This document shows positions 36,455 through 40,717 of a stretch of 40,717 nucleotides of DNA, in pieces (the stretch's first letter is position 1; each line of letters starts with the position of its first letter). Source of the DNA: Rhodospirillaceae bacterium (GTDB taxonomy: Bacteria; Pseudomonadota; Gammaproteobacteria; Steroidobacterales; Rariloculaceae); assembly GCA_024640685.1 (NCBI GenBank), contig JAHEEN010000006.1, positions 1-40,717 on the forward strand. The letters are read 5' to 3'. Under the pieces are notes generated by a model. That model ran no database searches. It had not been told where the DNA came from and was given only the letters and a program-made list of their open reading frames with translations. The translations under genes and the position numbers were made by a program.

Positions 36455-38725
36455 TCAGAAAATTCGACCGAGTACGAGATAGAACGCGCTGCTGCCTTCT
36501 TCGGTTCGACCGTAGCCGCCGTAGATCGGCCCGATCGGTGTGTCGAGCCCGAGCCAGAGAGAGCCACCAAGCAGCGCATCATCGAAGCTGATCGCGCTGC
36601 GGGTCTCCCATGTATCGCCGTACTCGAGCGAGATACCGACGAAGGCTGGGAACAATGCGAGATCGTTGATACGCCGGTAGAAGCTCGCACCGATTCGCGC
36701 AACGTTTTGCGCTGACACCGTGCTTCGACCTAAGCCGGATAAATCGAATAACCCGCCGAAACGATATTGGCTCGTTATCGGGGCAATGCCGCCGAAGGTC
36801 GTTTCGTATCGCAATGTCGAAAGCAACGTGAACCGATCCCAAGTCTTCGCAACGCTCGCCAATAGACTGACTTGATCGAACTCGGCGTCCGCAGACAGCG
36901 TGTCGGAATCCGACGTTCGCCACTCGAGCGAAGCAGCAACACCGGAGCGCGGAAATGCAACGTCGTCGAGCGTATCGGCCGCCAGCCGCGCAAAGAAATG
37001 ACCCGCGTGAAAGGCCCCCTCGTTAATCGCGCCGGGTTGCCCAACTTCGACGTCGACGCTGCCGCTGCGACGACGAAACCCCGCTCTGTACTCCCCCCAG
37101 CTGCCAAGCTCCCGTCCGAGCCCGAGCTCGAGCGTCGACGCCTTGACGCGAGCTTCGGCTAGTCGCGTCTCACCGTCGAAAATATTCAACAACGTCGAGT
37201 CGACACCGATCGCGGGCGCTACGAAGTAGCGCCCAGGCGCGCCGAATGGCTGGTGCAGATCGAACGACATGGCCGGCTGTGCGCCGAGTACCGCAGTTGC
37301 GCGAAACTCACCGTTCGACGAATTCAAGCCAGTGCGCAGATAACTACCGGCGACGCCAAATAACAAATCCTGATTTCCCGATGCGTTGAACTGCACGCCG
37401 AACTGCGCATAGCCAGGGCCCCAGCTACGCTCGTCGACGCGAATCTCGAGCCCATTCGACTCGCCGTCCTCGACGAACTCGTAGCGCACGTTCTGAAAAA
37501 ACCCGAGCCCGTAAATACGATTGACGGTACGCTCGAGCAGCTCGACATCGAGCGTCGCACCGGCCTCAATCTCCTCGAGATACCAATCGATGATGCTGTC
37601 CTCGACAGTCGAATTGTTCTCGAGCGTGACGAAATCGATCCGCATCGGCGGCTCGGGTTTCGAGTCGAGTTGCGCAGAGCGGTGAGCCAGATAGGCGCCC
37701 GGCTCGACGGCAAGTGACTGCAACCGAGCGGCGTTGTCCATCGCAAGCGTGTATCCGAGGGGGATCGTTGCGGCCATCGTCGAGAACGTCGTCGAGCCAT
37801 ATTCCGCGTCGACCTCAGCAGTCAGCAGCACGTCGGAAGACGTCAGCGTCTCGAGCTGTGCCTCGACGCCGTAACGCGTCAGCAACGTCGTGAGCTGCGC
37901 CGTTACGTCGAGCACGGTGTCCAGCTCTTCTCGCGCGAGCAGAGGCGCCGTTACATCCACTGCAATAACGATATCGGCACCCATGTCGCGCGCAACTTCG
38001 ATCGGCAAGTTCATCGCAACGCCACCGTCGACGAGCAGCCTGCCGTCGATCTCGATAGGCGCAATGATCGCCGGTACCGACATCGTCGCGCGCAGCGCGC
38101 TAGCGAGATTTCCCGTCCCGAGAACGACGGCCTCGCCGGTCGCGATATCGGCTGCAACGGCCCGAAACGGTATAGGCAGATTGTCGAAGTCGCGAACGCG
38201 CGACGCGGGCAGAACCGTCTCCGACGTAATCTGATCGATGATCTGACCTTGGACTACGCCGAGCGGAAAATCGAATTGCCCGTTATTCAATCCGGGCCGC
38301 TGGTCGACCAGGAACAGGTCATCTTCGCGTTTGCGTCGAAACGAGCGCAGCACACGCGGCGTGTCCTCGAGAAAAGCCGCATCCCAGTCGATGTTGTTGA
38401 TGACGTCCTCGATCTGATCGGCCGTCAGGCCCGATGCATAGAATCCGCCGATCACCGCGCCGATACTCGTGCCCGCAATGTAATCGATTGGGATTCGCAG
38501 CTCTTCGAGCGCGCGAAGCACGCCAACATGGATGCCCCCGCGGGCGCCGCCGCCGGACAACACGAGGCCAATCCGCGGGCGATTATCGGTCGACGATCCA
38601 TCAAGCGCAGCCGCTGGCTGCGCTGCGACCGGCGCGGTCAGCGCGACCGCCATCAGACCAGCTAGCAGCCGGCCGCAGCGATGTCGTCGTGTCCGTGTTT
38701 CAGAGTCGCAGGCGTGAACCGTCAT
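36455..38725 (-). CDS. Patatin-like phospholipase with C-terminal POTRA/Omp85-like barrel (type Vd/PlpD-like)
   Basis: GLVLSGGGARGGIHVGVLRALEELRIPIDYIAGTSIGAVIGG, DGGVAMNLPIEVARDMGADIVIAVDV; C-terminal beta-rich repeats ending FYLVLGRIF. Confidence 0.9.
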   Translation of the reverse strand: MTVHACDSETRTRRHRCGRLLAGLMAVALTAPVAAQPAAALDGSSTDNRPRIGLVLSGGGARGGIHVGVLRALEELRIPIDYIAGTSIGAVIGGFYASGLTADQIEDVINNIDWDAAFLEDTPRVLRSFRRKREDDLFLVDQRPGLNNGQFDFPLGVVQGQIIDQITSETVLPASRVRDFDNLPIPFRAVAADIATGEAVVLGTGNLASALRATMSVPAIIAPIEIDGRLLVDGGVAMNLPIEVARDMGADIVIAVDVTAPLLAREELDTVLDVTAQLTTLLTRYGVEAQLETLTSSDVLLTAEVDAEYGSTTFSTMAATIPLGYTLAMDNAARLQSLAVEPGAYLAHRSAQLDSKPEPPMRIDFVTLENNSTVEDSIIDWYLEEIEAGATLDVELLERTVNRIYGLGFFQNVRYEFVEDGESNGLEIRVDERSWGPGYAQFGVQFNASGNQDLLFGVAGSYLRTGLNSSNGEFRATAVLGAQPAMSFDLHQPFGAPGRYFVAPAIGVDSTLLNIFDGETRLAEARVKASTLELGLGRELGSWGEYRAGFRRRSGSVDVEVGQPGAINEGAFHAGHFFARLAADTLDDVAFPRSGVAASLEWRTSDSDTLSADAEFDQVSLLASVAKTWDRFTLLSTLRYETTFGGIAPITSQYRFGGLFDLSGLGRSTVSAQNVARIGASFYRRINDLALFPAFVGISLEYGDTWETRSAISFDDALLGGSLWLGLDTPIGPIYGGYGRTEEGSSAFYLVLGRIF

Positions 38726-38743
38726 GACCGATCCGCAGCGGAA

Positions 38744-40111
38744 TCAGCCTGTGAATATGAAGAAACAGACGGTAATGATGACGGCAGCGCCGATGAAGTT
38801 CAGCACGAGCCCTTCACGGGCCATGTCACGAATGGACACAAATCCTGACGCGAAAATGACGGCATTCGGCCCGGTTGCAACCGGCAGCATGAAGGCGCAG
38901 CTCGCGCTCATCGCAGCCGGCACCATCAGTAATCGCGGATCGGCATTTGCACCGAGTGCCGCGGCTGCCAGCACGGGCATCAGCAGCGCAGTCGTGGCCG
39001 TATTGCTCGTGATCTCGGTCAGAAACGTCACGCTGAGACAGATCGATGCTAGCAAGATCAAAATCGGCAGGCCGCTCAGTGCAGCAAGAGACTCGCCGAT
39101 GATCTGGCTGATACCCGAGCTGACGAACGCCGACGCGATGCAGATGCCGCCGGAGAACAGCAGCAAGATGCCCCATGGAATCTTGACGGCCGTGTCCCAA
39201 TCCAACAAGCGCTCACCCTTGCCATTTGGCACTAGGAACAACGCGAGCACGGCGATCAACGCGATGCTCGCGTCATTGGCCTGCGGCAGATTCAATAGGC
39301 CGCTCCAGCCGCCGAACGGGTCTTGTCGGGTCATCCAGAGCACAGCCGTTGCTGCGAATACTGCGAGCGTCCGCTTCTCTTCCGCTCGCCACTGCCCAAC
39401 CTCAGGCAGTATTAGTCGCTCGGCATCGCTGAGCCCGCGCGTCAACCACAAGCCGATCAGCGGCACGAACAGGATCACGACCGGCATGCCCCAGCGCATC
39501 CAATCGAGGAAGCTCAATGTCGACTGCGTCGTGTCCTGATAAACCTGCATGAAGATCAGATTCGGCGGCGTGCCGATCGGCGTGCCGATGCCGCCGACGT
39601 TACAGCCATAGGCGACGCCGAGCACGAGCGCGACCTTGAGACGCGCGTCCTTCGTATGCTCGAGCGTTGCCAACGCAATCGGCAACAGCATCAAGCTCGT
39701 CGCCGTATTCGAGATCCACATGCTCAACGCTGCAGCCGCCGTCATGAAGCCGAAGACGACCGCACGCCCGCCGCCACCGAACGCCCGCACCATACCGAGC
39801 GCGAGACGTCGATGGGCGCCGCTGCGCTCCATCGCCATCGACAGCATAAATCCGCCGAGGTACAGCAGGATCAGCGGACTGCCGTAAGCCTGTCCGACCT
39901 GATTCGGCGTCAATACACCGACCAACGGAAAGATGGCCAGCGGCAGCAAGCCAGTGACCGGAATCGGCACTGCCTCGGTGATCCACCAGATCGCACACAG
40001 CAGCGTCACGGCCGCGGTCCAAGCGATGTCGGAAGATTGACCGAGATTGGCGAGACCGAGTCCCAGCAAAAGCGCCAAGACCGGGCCGGTCACGAGAGCG
40101 ATTCGGCGCAC
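38744..40111 (-). CDS. SLC13/DASS family anion permease
   Basis: WWITEAVPIPVTGLLPLAIFPLVGVLTPNQVGQAYGSPLILLYLGGFMLSMAMERSGAHRRLALGMV...SMWISNTATSLMLLPIALATLE. Confidence 0.92.
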   Translation of the reverse strand: MRRIALVTGPVLALLLGLGLANLGQSSDIAWTAAVTLLCAIWWITEAVPIPVTGLLPLAIFPLVGVLTPNQVGQAYGSPLILLYLGGFMLSMAMERSGAHRRLALGMVRAFGGGGRAVVFGFMTAAAALSMWISNTATSLMLLPIALATLEHTKDARLKVALVLGVAYGCNVGGIGTPIGTPPNLIFMQVYQDTTQSTLSFLDWMRWGMPVVILFVPLIGLWLTRGLSDAERLILPEVGQWRAEEKRTLAVFAATAVLWMTRQDPFGGWSGLLNLPQANDASIALIAVLALFLVPNGKGERLLDWDTAVKIPWGILLLFSGGICIASAFVSSGISQIIGESLAALSGLPILILLASICLSVTFLTEITSNTATTALLMPVLAAAALGANADPRLLMVPAAMSASCAFMLPVATGPNAVIFASGFVSIRDMAREGLVLNFIGAAVIITVCFFIFTG

Positions 40112-40258
40112 GGGAGTTCGTTGAGATCGATTCTTGTCAGCATGGAGCTTACCTGCCCCGGGAACGTCGCCGCAATGCTCGTCTTTTGACCCCCGGCGGC
40201 CGTTGCCGGTCTCTCACGTTTTGACATAACATCGCCGTCGAGCCCACTTTCGTTGCGC

Positions 40259-40287
40259 TTGACTAAAAGAACGAACGTTCGTATACA
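40259..40287 (+). promoter_or_regulatory. Promoter TTGACT-N17-TATACA with a perfect palindromic operator ACGAACGTTCGT (40271-40282) in the spacer
   Basis: -35 TTGACT 40259-40264, 17-bp spacer, -10 TATACA 40282-40287; 12-bp perfect palindrome 40271-40282. Confidence 0.75.
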
Positions 40288-40295
40288 CTCTGGTC

Positions 40296-40717
40296 ATGCA
40301 CAAAGGCGAACTGACAAGAGCCGCAATTCTCGAGCGTGCCGTGTCGATGGCGAGCGTGTTCGGTTTCGAGGGTATCAGCATCGGCCGACTCGCATCCGAA
40401 GCCGGGATGTCCAAGAGCGGGCTTTTCGGCCACTTTAAGTCCAAGGAGGCCTTGCAGCACGCGATACTCGAGTTCGTCGTCGACGACTTCAAAAGCAGCG
40501 TGATCGGGCCTGCGCTCCGCGAAGCGACCGGCGAGACGCGGCTAAGAAGCTTGTTCTCCCGCTGGCTGGAGTGGACCGGGCAAGAGCGTCTGACGGGCGG
40601 CTGCCCGCTGATCACGGCTTCGATCGAGCTCGACGATCAGCCCGGACCGTTGCGCGACTACCTCGTCGAGCAGCAAGAAGCCTGGCTCGACTGTATTCGT
40701 CGTATGGCCCAAAAATC
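40296..40717 (+). CDS. TetR family transcriptional regulator (truncated at right edge)
   Basis: MHKGELTRAAILERAVSMASVFGFEGISIGRLASEAGMSKSGLFGHFKSKEALQHAILEFVVDDF. Confidence 0.93.
   Translation, partial: MHKGELTRAAILERAVSMASVFGFEGISIGRLASEAGMSKSGLFGHFKSKEALQHAILEFVVDDFKSSVIGPALREATGETRLRSLFSRWLEWTGQERLTGGCPLITASIELDDQPGPLRDYLVEQQEAWLDCIRRMAQK

Overview
The window is about 40.7 kb of high-GC, gene-dense bacterial chromosome. It looks proteobacterial, probably gammaproteobacterial, but that is inference from gene content only. Most of it is housekeeping: proBA, an ilvB/ilvN-like pair in divergent orientation, bioA and bioFD, a phosphomannomutase, CBS and tandem Usp proteins, a cysteine synthase, two Cys/Met-metabolism PLP enzymes, transporters, an NlpC/P60 lipoprotein, a patatin/Omp85-type phospholipase and a TetR regulator. 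The standout is a tightly packed 11-gene minus-strand block (27557 to 14674) ending at a strong minus-strand intrinsic terminator. It encodes a Gln-rich repeat lipoprotein, a second lipoprotein, a Hanks-type kinase with a DFG->DFA change, a TM-TPR/PEGA-like protein, an FHA-like/TM/PEGA/FGE-fold protein, a small secreted protein, a MotA/TolQ/ExbB-like channel, an actin/Hsp70-like (ASKHA)-FHA fusion, two paralogous single-TM vWA proteins with an ExbD/TolR-like 'FLDxxxCGFGAVIL' TM segment, and a glycine-zipper OmpA-like protein. I read this as a candidate undescribed proton-driven, phospho-regulated envelope system. The left edge holds the N-terminal part of an unusual AAA-TM-P/Homo B-WD40-like protein. 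All domain calls come from reading motifs by eye; no database search was run.
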